DNA of 64,000 nt, from contig JANUWI010000009.1 of the NCBI GenBank assembly GCA_025504975.1, forward strand, positions 186,001 through 250,000, written 5' to 3'. The notes below the pieces were generated by a model that saw nothing but the letters and a program-made list of their open reading frames with translations, had not been told where the DNA came from and did no database searches. Positions 34,596-45,979 of this stretch are shown here, one piece after another. The DNA comes from Plenodomus lindquistii (lineage: Eukaryota > Ascomycota > Dothideomycetes > Pleosporales > Leptosphaeriaceae). Position 1 is the first letter of the stretch. Each line of letters opens with the position of its first letter. The translations under genes were made by a program, and so were the position numbers.

Positions 34596-36129
34596 CTAAC
34601 GATCGCTCTCTACCCGGCTCCCGTTGGAGGCTATAGCGGCATAAGTCATACCACAGTCCTTTTTCTTGCTGCAATCGACATCTACCTGCTCAGCATCCTG
34701 GACAGGAGCTTCGAGGTGGACCAAGGCAGGGACAATGTCGTACCGGTGCTCGAAGTTCTTGCCGTGAGTGTCACCCCACTTCGTCAGTCCGGGATTGACA
34801 ACGAACGCTACTCGAGCCTGATGGTCCTCTTCCTCGCTATTTTGAAACCTCATAGTATCCTCGTCGAAGTTACTTCCAACTTTGGGATACGTGATCTGGA
34901 GGCGAAACTTCTGGACCGACATCTGAAGCGCAAGTCCAAAGGCCTTGTTGATGATGCTCAAGACCTGCTGTGCGGCAGCCGATGAAGAAGAAATACCGAG
35001 CCCCATCTGGATGTAGCTTATAACATGCTGCCGGAAATTTTCGACAGCTTTGTCGAGCTGTTTGGTTGCGTATTTTGTGTTTCCGGTGGTGATGACATCT
35101 TGACTGACAATTTCCATCATACTCTCCATGGTAGTGTAGCGCCAGATCTCAGAGCGTAGTTTAGGAGAGGGCCAGTCATGGCAATGTTTGTTGCCGTATA
35201 TGTTTTGCCATGTCTTGTTAAGAGAATCGCAATCTGGGCCTATCATGGCAAATGGAGTCCGAAACACCATCTTGATCAGCATTGACCAGACCCAGGCCTC
35301 GACCAACAACTTCTTCATCGCACGACCCTTCCAATGGCGTATGGAGACATCCTGTTGTAGTTCACCACTGGCCAAAAGCTTCTGAATGTCTAGATCATCG
35401 GTAATACCAGGCGTCCTGCTCAGCGTCTTAGCGAGGCCGACGACAACCCGAAAATCGTGTGCGAATTGTTCATCAGAGCTTGACTGAGCTTTACCGACTG
35501 TCTCAAGCAGCTCCTTTTGTAGAGAGTGAACTTGCTTTTGCCAGTCATCAGCATCGGCAGCACTCTTGCCCTGCAGCTCCAGGACAGCATACAAAGCCTC
35601 TTCAGTCCACTGTTCAGGTACGATATTGTACTTCGTGGCGTAAGGACGAAGACTCTTCTCGATGATGTTGCTGATAATCTCGTACGCCTGCTTGGTTTCC
35701 TTCTTCTGCTGCGCAAGCTCTTCTCCGGTCTTCCTGTAAGCACCGCGCACATTCTGGGCCACGTTCTTCCACTTATCATGCTCTGCACGCAAAGCCTCAA
35801 GCTCTTCTGTGCGCAAGCTCAGTGCGTCTTGGAAGTCTTGCAGATCCTCCTCGAAAGCTCTCTGCTTCTTCTCACATGCGACGGTGCAACCTCGTGCGTC
35901 AGAATCGCCGCCTCGATCGATGCTCTTCGAGCCCGTGTTGTTCGGATCGTGTTTGCGTTGTGAGGAGCTGTCCACACTACGATATCTTCGGTGACGATGG
36001 GATTCCGAGCGGGACTCAGTAGGAGGAGGCGCCGTTTGGAAGATACTCATGGCGGCTTTGGCGGCGGCAGCGTACTGTATTGCGCAGTGAGTGAAGTGCC
36101 AGCAAATTCGGCTATGAGCCACTTACCAT
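34596..36129 (-). CDS. Coiled-coil protein divergent from the Hsp70-like gene
   Basis: The best model has a first coding exon of only the ATG (36129-36127), a phase-0 intron 36126-36075 (gtaagt donor, ATACAG acceptor), then exon 36074-34596, giving 493 residues. An alternative start is the internal methionine at 36050. I do not recognise the family. Residues about 70-135 (EDLQDFQDALSLRTEELEAL region, then REQ/K-rich helices) form a predicted coiled coil. The middle is helical and rich in tryptophan (WKGRAMKKLLVEAWVWSMLI). The C-terminal part has a beta-like VAFVVNPGLTKWGD segment. A broken paralogue lies at 38910-39855 on the other side of the Hsp70-like gene. The shared 290-bp divergent promoter suggests co-expression with that ATPase. 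Confidence 0.75.
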
Positions 36130-36419
36130 GCTTGAAGGAGCAGAGCGGGGAACTTCTCCCATATCAGCGGATTCAGTTCCGCCTGGGGCTGCGGTTTAGT
36201 GCCGTTGTTGTTTGTTGTTGTTGTTGTTGTCCTGGTGGAGGGTGGGATAGAGGAAGGCGCAACCTCGAAATTTGCGCACCCGCCAAACTCTCACCTTCAC
36301 TTGACCGCTGCGGAACCTTCCAGCAGCTCGCTTAGCCTTTCAGTCTTGATAATCACACATATCCAAGACCTGCACGGCACCTTTGCTGCAATTCTCACCC
36401 ATCACGCAGTCACGTCACC
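36130..36419. promoter_or_regulatory. Divergent promoter between coiled-coil gene and Hsp70-like gene
   Basis: 290 bp separates the two start codons, so both promoters overlap here. It contains a TTG-rich trinucleotide tract at about 36205-36228. It also has a GAAccTTC arrangement at 36313-36320 followed by cAG, which resembles an incomplete heat-shock element (inverted nGAAn units). This is suggestive only. Confidence 0.45.
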
Positions 36420-38441
36420 ATGCTTAGCAACCGCTTGGTGATTGGCCTCGATTACGGCACCACCTTTACAGGTACGTCTTTTCGATCTCATACAGCATTT
36501 ACGATCTAACAATCCGGTCAAGGTGTTGCATTCTGTGAAACCTCGGATACTGGTGTCGTCGGAAAGGACATCATCGTCGTCCAAGATTGGCCTTCTCGCT
36601 ACACCAAGATTGGCACCAAAGAGAAGGTTCCCAGCGAGATTGCGCTTAACGATCGCTCGCAATGGGGTGCACTTATTGCGCCAAATGTTCAGCGCCATAT
36701 GTGGACCAAGCTACTTCTGGACAATGGCAAGGTCGGCGAAGTGGACAAGATCTTGCAGGAGCTGTCGTTGAACGACTCGGCCGTTTCTTCTTCCCGGCCT
36801 GTCGATATCATTGCCGACTATCTCGCGCACGTGAAGGCTCATTTGCTCAAGAATCTTGAGATTCACTATGGCAAGGAACTTTGGAAGACCCTCCCTGTCA
36901 CTTTGATCATCACCGTCCCAGCAGTCTGGTCCGACGCGGCGAAGGACGCGACTCTGCAGGCGATCGACAAGGCCGGCTTCAATAACTGGGAAATGCCTCA
37001 GCTGAAGAGAACCATTCTCACGACTGAGCCAGAAGCCGCTGCTATCTACACCATCCAGTCACTCCGAGGTGGTGTACAGGACGAACAGTTTGCAGTTGGG
37101 GATGGCTTCATTGTATGCGATATGGGTGGTGGTACAGTAGATTTGATATCGTACCGTGTTGCTGGCATCGAACCCACAGCTCTGGAAGAGACTACTGTCG
37201 GAACTGGCTCCCAGTGTGGTGGAAGCTTCGTCGAGCGTGGTTTCCTCAAGTGGCTGGAGCGCCGACTCGGCAAGGAAGATTTCTTTCTAATAGCTGGAAC
37301 AACGAGCGACGATCTTCCTCGTACATCGCTTTCTCCAAAGCTTAGTAGGATGGTTCAAGACTTTGTTCTTGAGGCGAAGAACGGGTTCTCTGGTATTGAG
37401 GTGAACTTCGTCCGTTTGCCAATGCCTCTGAGTGCGGTCGAAGACGATGAGAAACGTGGGATTCAGGACGGCGAGATCAAGATAACCGCGTAAGTCAACT
37501 ATTTTGCTGCAGGACTTTTCTGACAAGAACAGGGCGGACATGAAAGAAATGTTCAGCTTCTCGCTTGATCGTACACGAGAGCTTGTGCTTGAACAAATTC
37601 AGCAAGCTCAGCGCAACGGCAAGGTGCAGCTCAAGGTCAGTCTCCAAGGCTCATCATTTCGCGCTTGAGTTGTGCTAACGAAAATGTTTAGTACATCTTC
37701 CTGGTTGGCGGCTTTGCAGAATCTCCATATGTCTACGAATCGATCAAGGCTTTTGCAGAAGGCTATTCACTACAGGTTATTCGGCCCGCTCATGCGTAAG
37801 TGATTTGCTCGAATTTAATTCCATCGGGGCCTAATACGTGTGTAGTTGGTCAGCCATCGTCCGTGGTGCAGCAGCCAAAGGTCTCGAGGGTGATGGTCGT
37901 GCTCCCATCATGACTCGCAAGTGTCGTCGTTTCTACGGTACTCCATTCAGCGCGCCCTTCGTCCTCGGTAGGCACAAAGAGTCCGACTCATACATAGACC
38001 CATACGACGGCACGAAGCGAGCAGATAATCAGGTGAAGTGGTTACTCAAGACTGGACAAGACCTGTCTACGAGGGAAACATCGCATGCTCAGTTTCATCT
38101 CGTGAAGCACTTCTGGCCTGGCGTCTCTCGAAACGCGATCATCGATCTCATGGCCAGCGATGTTCAGAACGCTCCACAGGGCTCGCAAGATAAGGTATGT
38201 GAATAGTTACATTGGTCGAACAATCATCGAAGCTGACGCTGTATAGGACGTTTACAAGGTTGCTACTCTAAATGTCGATCTCAATGGTCTTCCCCAATCA
38301 GCATTCGCTGTACGCTCGGGCGTTCACGGCTTGTTCTACGAATTGAGCTTTTCTGTGGAGATAGCTGTCCAGTCTTCTCTCGAGTACTCGTTCCTTGTCA
38401 ACGGCACTCGTTATGGTTCTGTGACTGCCACATATGCTTGA
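36420..38441 (+). CDS. Hsp70-like actin-fold ATPase (HSPA12-type, no classical substrate domain)
   Basis: Six exons (36420-36471, 36523-37489, 37533-37635, 37692-37795, 37846-38194, 38247-38441) join in phase to give 589 residues. The actin/Hsp70 nucleotide-binding motifs are present. Phosphate-1 is VIGLDYGTTFTG (residues 7-18), phosphate-2 is FIVCDMGGGTVDLISY and the adenosine motif is YIFLVGGFAESPYV. TEPEAAAIY is the connecting helix motif. The C-terminal 150 residues do not look like the Hsp70 peptide-binding domain and lack EEVD. This is the divergent Hsp70 group expanded in filamentous fungi and related in design to animal HSPA12. Its clients are unknown. It is flanked by an intact and a broken coiled-coil paralogue, both on the opposite strand. 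Confidence 0.85.
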
Positions 38442-38909
38442 AGCATTGCCCCGTTCCTCAAAGTCGACTACGATTGTGCATTCGTATTCAGAAACGAAGT
38501 ATACATGTACACGTGCTGATTGCGAGCGAGGGGATGATTCTGTCAAATAGAGACCAGTAATAGGCACGATCAAATGACCAGGGTAGGAGGATGGTGCGAA
38601 CGGTCGTTCCGGACATGTCTCAGGCTGTCCTTATATACTGGAGCGTATCTCCCTCATCTGTTGCCTTTACAATGATATGATGTCCAGGTATCGGATACCC
38701 CAACTATAAAAATTCCCGTGACAGTATCCTTACTTCGCCCGTGCCTTACATACCGATACATCAAGTCTTTCCACTGGACATTTGCACGGCTATACATCCT
38801 CGCATGAACACCGCGTTCAACTTGGATCTGAAACCTGTAGTACCGCGACACGGTCAGGCACCATCACATATTCATTGTCCTATCTAGAATCTTGCTCACT
38901 TCCCAGTAA
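38442..38909. other. Convergent 3' flank
   Basis: 468 bp between the Hsp70-like stop codon and the end of the broken coiled-coil gene. No gene or repeat seen. Confidence 0.5.
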
Positions 38910-39855
38910 CTAAGTTGCTTCGCTATCTCCATCGCCCCCTCCACTCCAGGTCGACAAGAGCACGTACAAGGTCATGGGATGAATCAATTTGCTCGCCTCG
39001 CGCATGGCCCTATTCTGAAGTCCGGGGTAAACAATAAGAGTCACAGCACCAGACCCTACATCAACGCCATTCTGGGGTGTGATAACAGCCATGGACTGCC
39101 TGTCGAAATCCGTACTAACACCAGGGAAGACGGCTTGCATTCGATAGATTTGCAGAGACATACAATGAGCTAGACTCAGTGGTTTCTTCACCATACGAGT
39201 GATGGATTTCGAGATTTACACTCATCCGACTGAACGGCCTAGTCTCGATCGCAAGTGCGCGGAAATCCTGCTCTAATCCGGAATCGGGGATGACTGCCTC
39301 CATGTGCGCTCTTGAAGACATCTCATCTTTCAATCTGCCGAGTTGATGCTGCAGATCAGGTGCCATCTGAGCGGCTTCGAGTAAGTTTTGAAGAACAGAG
39401 TCCTTATTCGCTCGGCTGGTGTCTAAATAAGACGTGTCAATGCTCTTTGCAAAAGGCTCCAAACATGTGTTGACAACATGGTGGTACTCTTGTGAGACAC
39501 GGTCGAGATCTTGCAATGTGTCGCGAATGTGGCGTTCCAGTTGGGCTTGCTCCTGTTTGAGACGCGCATTCTCTTCGCGGATTGCGTTGTACTGGACCCA
39601 CAGTTCTCCATTCTGTGTCCTAAATGCGTCCAGTTCGGCTTTGCAGCCATCATGAAGAGAGCGATCTTGGGTGTGTTGCTTTTTAGAGCGATCCTGGTTT
39701 CGCTGCGTCTTGTTATGGTTGTTCTGAAACCCTTCGGATTGTGTGCTGTATCTAGACTGATCATTGTTAGTGGTAAAATCGTCAGCGAAGTGTTGAGTGC
39801 TCACCTGGTTCAAGCCCTTCTGCAAATTATTGCCCTCCATACTTGCCATCTTCAC
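38910..39855 (-). pseudogene. Degraded paralogue of the 34596-36129 coiled-coil gene
   Basis: The first frame (39855-39115) gives a coiled-coil region (KAELDAFRTQNGELWVQYNA region) followed by a segment ending SGLEQDFRALAIETRPFSRM. This has the same order as the intact gene (coiled coil, then SSDEQFAHDFRVVVGLAKTL). A different frame (39194-38910) then resumes homology at LAHCMSLQIYRMQAVFPGV and VTLIVYPGLQNRAM, matching LALQMSVQKFRLQITYPKV and VAFVVNPGLTKWGD of the intact protein. About 180 residues in the middle are absent and the frame changes at about 39195-39230. No convincing intron restores the frame. A 48-nt in-frame intron candidate (gtgagc...gatcag) lies near 39762-39809. It is probably a pseudogene, though a shortened expressed form is possible. 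Confidence 0.62.
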
Positions 39856-40698
39856 TGCACGTGTGTGCCTGCCTTTGTCACAGAAAGGCCTTTTTATGTT
39901 GGGAGGGTGAGAGTTGTTAAGTTGATCTAGTCCTCAAGGTAGATAGAATTCAGCGAGTTGGGGTTATATTTTTCAAATCAGGATCGTCTACTTTATAAGA
40001 AAGCGAGTGAATCACCGTCCCTTTGTCTGGATATATTGTCTCACGACGATCTGGAGAAGTTCTGGGTATTACGAGACATGACTACCATGACAAACGCACA
40101 GCCAAGTAAGCCTAGATTGACTCATTGCCGTGATGGGGCATTGATATGGTTTTTTGTGACGGCCCTGAACATTCTCATCAGCAGCGTTACCACTTCTCTT
40201 GAAAGGTAACCGCAGGGTCGAAATAGTTGCCTATACGAAGGATTGCATACCATGATCTCCCACAACTCCGATGCCAATCTTCCATATTTCTCATGCGCTG
40301 TTCGATCCACTCTCTTTTCCAGGCTCCTTGGTTGAATAAAAGCGACTTTCGAAAGTCAGGTCTTACACTAAGTAATACACAGTAATGTACGTTCATACAT
40401 CCCTGAAATTTCTGAGTTGGTCTCGAAGATATCGCCTTATAGCCGAATCGAGAACTGAGCCAACGTATTTGTAATACTTCTAACAGCCATCCACCTTCGT
40501 ATAAAAGGTTCTGGTGACTCCCAATCTTCCACTGCGGTCACGCCCTCTCGAAAGAGCAACATGCTGCATCCTAGTTCTCAGCTCCAAGCATGACCACATT
40601 GGTGACCTGTAAGATTATGAAGTATAACATGGCTGAAACTACATTTGTTTGTGACGCCGTCCGTGCCGGAGTCAGCCACGTACCTCTTAAAAGGATGT
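39856..40698. other. Intergenic, no gene seen
   Basis: About 840 bp with only short open frames and no recognised RNA gene or repeat. It presumably holds the former promoter of the degraded coiled-coil gene. Confidence 0.5.
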
Positions 40699-41094
40699 TC
40701 AGGAGGAAGAATCTGATTCCCTTACTTCCCCGTTCTCGTTGGTAGCAGCCAATTTAGCAAGTCTCTCCTGCTCTACCTTCTTGCCATACTCAGTCAAGAT
40801 GCCGTCTTTCGAGATGATCCGGATCGGTCCTCCATGGCCTATACGCCCATCTCCAGACGTTCGCTCGATCTTTTCGCGATGTGGCGGGTCATTTCTGCGC
40901 GCAGCAGCCCAAGCGTGGAGTTCTTCCACAGCTTTGCTATGTGAATTTGAGGTTGACGGGCTCTCTTGTGTAGAGGTTGATGGGTTGGTATCAGGGACTG
41001 GAGAGGCCATCGATGATGAGTTGATCCAAGTTGCCGTGCTTAGGGACGAAGTGCGGAACTGGGGAGAGCTCAACCTGAACGTTGGGAGGAACAC
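40699..41094 (-). CDS. Small hypothetical protein, possibly mitochondrial
   Basis: A 131-residue single-exon frame. The first 28 residues (FLPTFRLSSPQFRTSSLSTA region) lack acidic residues and are rich in serine, threonine and arginine, as in a mitochondrial presequence. A serine/threonine/proline linker follows. Then comes a compact conserved-looking stretch: VEELHAWAAARRNDPPHREK, GRIGHGGPIRI and ILTEYGKKVEQERLAKLA. I do not recognise the family. Size, targeting-like N-terminus and clean coding character suggest a real gene, but the location is inferred only. Confidence 0.6.
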   Translation of the reverse strand: MFLPTFRLSSPQFRTSSLSTATWINSSSMASPVPDTNPSTSTQESPSTSNSHSKAVEELHAWAAARRNDPPHREKIERTSGDGRIGHGGPIRIISKDGILTEYGKKVEQERLAKLAATNENGEVRESDSSS

Positions 41095-41952
41095 TTTAGA
41101 CGGACTGGAGAGAAGATAGCAGGAGGTACACCTAGGTTAGTCGTGCATATACATGCTGCGTGATTATGCCAAACACGACGTCATATCCATCACATCCCTG
41201 CGAAGGTCTTGGTCATGCTTGAGGCTCGTACATTCGCTTGTTCCTGATTCGTCTGAGTGATGCTCTAGTCTAGCTGTACCCAGTAAGGATCTGATGGCGG
41301 GACATGGCTGATGCTGCATGACTGCATCGCCTCCGCACGCCCTGCTTCCGCCAATTCGATAGAAACCACACCTTTTCTGTCAAAGCGTGCGCAAATGCAT
41401 CTATTCGTAAACAACAAACTACAAGATCCGTGGGCCTATGCCCTCCGGGAGTAGACACTGTTCCCGCACTGTGATAAAGCTTACAGATCGAGTGCGAAGC
41501 TTGCAGAGAGGTCGGACGATGAACAGGGATGGAGATGAGGATGTTAGGTGCGATAATGGTGTCGACTGACTTTATCCTTTCCGGCTCTTGGTGGTACGCG
41601 ACCTGTCGAGTGCCACATGAGCACCTCATTAATAGTGAATTCTCTCCCATACGCGTCCTTGAATGGCCATGGTTTCTTGCACTGGTCCTTATAAGGCCAC
41701 GAATTCTCTCGTACGGTCTTGCCAGTTTTGCAAAGACAGCTATCCTATCCTCAGTGAATCTTCTTGTAGAAATGGACCGACTATGCTTACACGTAATTCT
41801 TATACATCAGGAAGCCGCATTGAAGAAAGCGGCCCAGAAGGCCACAGATGGCGAGGAGACTAGACCATGGATATCCTCTTCGCCCATAGAGACACAGGAC
41901 AATGAGTCCAGAGAAGATCGCAAGGCAGTGTTTGAATGGAGGATAGGCGTAT
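41095..41952. other. Intergenic, no gene supported
   Basis: About 860 bp. A 185-codon plus-strand frame (41529-42086) and a minus-strand frame (41270-41650) are present, but neither has recognisable features. The former overlaps the better-looking membrane protein frame on the opposite strand. Confidence 0.45.
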
Positions 41953-42459
41953 TCATACTCGTCCATGAGTGCCTATTTGGTAGACAATGTCAGCTCCGTC
42001 ATCAAATAAGACAGCCACGACTGATCCTACCGCAACGTCCTTACCGTAGACCTCCGGTAAGAGGAATGTCAAAGATACCGCTATGAACGCCCAGTGAATC
42101 GCTGTCCCACGCCAGCCGTCAATATCAGGGATGATCCAGGTAAGCAGTGAGTATGATTTACTCAAGCCTGGTAAGCTGGCTATCGCTAGAGCGTAGACGG
42201 CGTCTCCAACTAGACCGAGACTGGCGATACCTCCACTGAGATGAACGATGCTAACGCCAGTGGAGCCGACGATGAACATATGCCCAAGAACAGAAGTGAT
42301 CGAGGATGAAATCCACAACCGTGCATAAATGGGAATGACGAGAAAGAGCACGAGACGCAGCACTTCGCAAAACGTGAGACAAGGATGAAGTGAAGAAGTA
42401 CTCGCAACACCCGTCGTGGACCTCGTAGCAGATGTTGAAGCCATGTTCATTCTCTCCAA
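41953..42459 (-). CDS. Small predicted membrane protein
   Basis: A 168-residue frame with a serine/threonine-rich N-terminus followed by four hydrophobic stretches: around VLRLVLFLVIPIYARLWI, MFIVGSTGVSIVHLSGGI with its continuation, HWAFIAVSLTFLLPEVYG, and VGSVVAVLFDDGADIVYQ. No family is recognised. Evenly spaced hydrophobic segments separated by short polar loops support a real integral membrane protein. The start could be the methionine at 42459 or one of two shortly after it. It may be incomplete or spliced differently. Confidence 0.42.
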   Translation of the reverse strand: MERMNMASTSATRSTTGVASTSSLHPCLTFCEVLRLVLFLVIPIYARLWISSSITSVLGHMFIVGSTGVSIVHLSGGIASLGLVGDAVYALAIASLPGLSKSYSLLTWIIPDIDGWRGTAIHWAFIAVSLTFLLPEVYGKDVAVGSVVAVLFDDGADIVYQIGTHGRV

Positions 42460-43224
42460 AGATGGAGTGTTGAAAACTGTTCGTGTTGAGAGAATCGCAA
42501 CTTTCCCCTCACCGTCGCTGCCTCAGAGCAGGGTCAACGGGGCTAATTATACTTGCAGTGCTGTGCAATGCTACCCACCCAATGAGCCAGTCCGGCCGAT
42601 GAGCCACCCGAATATCGAAGCACAGCATTCATTCCAACGTCGACGTGCAGTAATTCCACCATTATGGATACGATTTAAGAAACGATTGGACGTCCGGAAT
42701 TACACGAAGTCAAAGTATCCTACTTGGGTTGCGAAGTTCGGAAGCATTTGAGTATCAATCGAACTGCAGAGGCGAAACACTCAAATGCGGATATCCCTCA
42801 TCGCAATATTCGGATTGGCATTTGCGTAAGTCGTTTACTTGCGCTGACTCGTCCTTTTTGGTATGTGACAAGTATATGCGCTATCACACTTTGCGCTGTG
42901 CCATTCACTAGCGTGACCAATAACAGCAGCACTCCCGGAGTCTTCTCCAGAGTGGATCCTTTCACGGTGCTTGGACCCTCAGTCGGGGCCAGTTCCAGTG
43001 CTCTTCTACTGTAGACAGTGACCACACCAGCACAGGATTACCGTAGTACAACTGGCAGGCGAGCCACAATAACCGTAAGCCCATACTCTCGGGACACGAA
43101 CAGTATCTTCATCCTATGCGGCAGCTCAAAGATCGAGCTCTACACGCCCATGAGGAACAACACTCCTTCGTATAAAGTTCTGCGCGTACAACCGCACGCA
43201 ATAATTAGACGCTCAATGAAAAAG
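42460..43224. other. Intergenic, no gene seen
   Basis: About 765 bp between the small membrane protein and the 3' end of the Zn2Cys6 regulator. Only short open frames are present. Confidence 0.5.
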
Positions 43225-45979
43225 CTACTGCCATCTAAACGCATCTCCTGGCAGAAGAAAATTGGCATCCTCGAAAGTGATGACGCGATCCATATCCAAG
43301 AATTGCGAATCCATAAACGCATCGGAAAGATTGATCAACGACTGATCTTGTATGCTATGATGCTTGCCGGTCCCACCGATCCCAGTGAATGGTGCCGTTG
43401 AGCCTGGAGTGGGCACGGAGTTGGGACCGGGAGGGTACATGGAAGGCCCGGTGTTGGGATACGCTGTCGATGGTTGTTGCGGGGGGTACATCGGAGGCAG
43501 AGTCCCAGGGGACGGCATGGATCCTGACATAATGCTTCTTCGGTGCTGTTCGTAAATAGTGGGAGATGCTGCGTTCTCGGTATGACTGGTCATTGTGGAA
43601 TGTCTCCTCATGGGGCTATGCGCGGCCTGGGCGCCTGTTAGACTGTTCGATCGCCCGTGGCCAGATAGCAAGGCGTGGTCATGTAATAGACTGCCTGATC
43701 GGCGATGCGATGTCGGTGTCGATGCATAGGCTGGGCTGAGTTGGGTCTGCGCATCCACGGAAAGACCCGAGTGATCATAAAAGTTGAATCGGAAGTGAAC
43801 GTCATGTTGGCAAGCTTCCCAAAGCCGTTCCAGGTTGGCAGCATATGAGCCCGGCTGATTGATAGGTTCAACATCTGATGGATTACTGTTCCGTTCGAAT
43901 TTGCCCCTCCATCTCGATGACATCTCCCATAGATTACGAACAAGACTCTGGAATTCTGGCAGAAGACATCGCTTTGTGCTTTGGTGTTCGAAAAGCAAGG
44001 CCTTGGCCGCCACATACGCACAGAAGGCGAATTGAATATTCACAAAGGGTATTAGAGTATGCGTAAGAAATTTGTCGACAATGTTGGACGTTTCGACAGC
44101 AGCCAGTACGCATGTCTGAGCGCTGCACTCTTTCGGTAACGCAACGTAGTCTTTCCACGCTGACGGCGGGTATGCAATAGGATGATGCAGTAAAATCATT
44201 GAAGTGTTGTGCGTAATATGGGCAAGGGTCAGGTTCGGATCCATGTCGATCACGGTGGTGTCCGGGGAGATGTTCGAGTCTTTCCACCTGGGGGGTAGGA
44301 AGATTTTCCAGTTCACCAGCCTTAGGTCCAGCTCTTTGAATCGTGTTAGCCAGCTGATTGCATGTTCCTTGTCTTGCCAATTGATTCGTTGCTGAAGGAA
44401 GAATGTCGTGACCTGGCTTAAACTTTCCGTGGCTTCTACGCAGTAAGCGAAAGCTCCAAGTTTTGACGCGTCAATGAAGCCATTCGCAGAGCTTGGACTC
44501 GCGCCGGTCACCGGATGTTGCTCGACTGCCGGATCTTCCTCGTTGTATTGAGCGGGAACGTGGGCCAAAGATCTTCCGATTCTTGCGGCAGCTTTGTTCC
44601 AGATGCCAAAGTACGGTGTAATGACAGGTTCCTCCCGCGTGAAGTAGCCGCCATCTGCTGGTAATCTTCGGTGCACATCATCAGCTGTAAGACTTGTGTT
44701 CCATCCTGTCGATACACTGCAGAAACGATCGAGAAGGAACACTATCCAGAAAAGCCTCCGCCGCTCTTCCAGCTCAGTCCAGTCATTTGAAGGAGCTATT
44801 AGACGTACGGGTGTCATCAACGAACCCGACTGCGATGACGTTGGTTCCGTCGTAAGCTGTAGGTAATCTATCGTCCTGGTAAGCGATCCTATCAACGGCC
44901 ATGCCCTCTGTATTTGACCATCGTTGAGCTGAGTGGGGTGAGCTATTATCATCGTGCGTGGTCGAAGCACCTACAAAGTTGAAAACGAGACAAACCAGGG
45001 CCTGAAGGCTCTGTACGGACACGTTGCGCAATGCATGCGTTTCTACAATGACATGCGAAAGCTTCGTTTGTCGGCGAATCTCGTCTTCATCAAGGAATAA
45101 CGTTTCTCGCTCCATGTGGCGCAAGCATACGGCGACCAAGGCATGCAGAACTAACTGCGTCCCAGTGTCTCGGACACCCTCGCGTACGCGAGTCTGCAAT
45201 CGGCGTTTGTTCAAGAATGGAATCCAATGATGAAAGGAGACACAGAAGAAGTCTGCAACCTTCTCCAGTATTGGCTGAGGAGGTAGGGACTGTGCAATGT
45301 CCACGTCTTCTTGGACATAGAGCCAGCTTTGGGCGGGGTGCTGTTCGAATTTTCGCTTCAAAGAATGAGCAGGATTTGCTTCTTGCAGACGTGAATTGGG
45401 GCTCTCCCCCGCCGCATTCGGTACATGTCGATGTGAAGATCCCGTATCAATGGCTTGAGCTTTGCCATTGACTGGTGTGTTGGCGATCTTTGGATCATCA
45501 ACACGTTGACCGTGGGTACCCCGATCATCTGGCGAGGGATTCTCATCAAGGCTGAATTGTGGCCGTATGGCTCCACTAGCATCAAGTAGGATTTTCTCGA
45601 GGAATGCTGCGATGCGTTAGGAGTACTCCACTAATTGATGTATCGGTAACGTGCCTACGCGACGCGTCAAGGCCTCCACGGCTCCCGGCTTTAAGCCCGG
45701 CTTTTGCTTGGGCTGATAGATGCATTCACTCGCTGTACGCTCATCAGTAACACGACAAACCATCAACCGCGTACAACACCTACATAGTCGCGAACAATGC
45801 GCACATGTTGGTGTTTCGCGCGAGCACCGCAGCTTCCTCCTTTTGCAGTTTGTGCATGCGGGCACGTCCTCTCCACCAACCGAAACAGGCCCGTCATCGT
45901 CACCACCAGCCACAGAATAATTGGTCCACCCAGCCGACATCAGCGCAACGGTTTTCGGAACGTCTGGAGGCGTTTGCAT
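43225..45979 (-). CDS. Zn2Cys6 fungal transcription factor
   Basis: Four exons are proposed (45979-45784, 45732-45659, about 45595-44975, 44928-43225), giving about 864 residues. The zinc cluster is CTNCKRRKLRC with SRETPTCAHC and, across intron 1, SRLSSEC, satisfying C-x2-C-x6-C-x6-C-x2-C-x6-C. A basic linker (KPGLKPGAVEALTRR) follows. The middle has the fungal-specific TF domain, including HHWIPFLNKRRLQ, NDGQIQRAWPLIGSL and DWTELEERRRLFWIVFLLDR. The last 170 residues are proline/serine-rich. The acceptor of intron 2 is uncertain: a nearer CGCAG at 45607 fits the branch site better but breaks the frame, while GAG at 45596 keeps it. It is transcribed divergently from a DUF2264 gene, a common arrangement for a pathway-specific activator and its target. 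Confidence 0.87.

Noticed and set aside
41529..42086. 185-codon plus-strand frame.
   Set aside because: No family, uneven composition, and overlap with a more convincing membrane-protein frame on the other strand.
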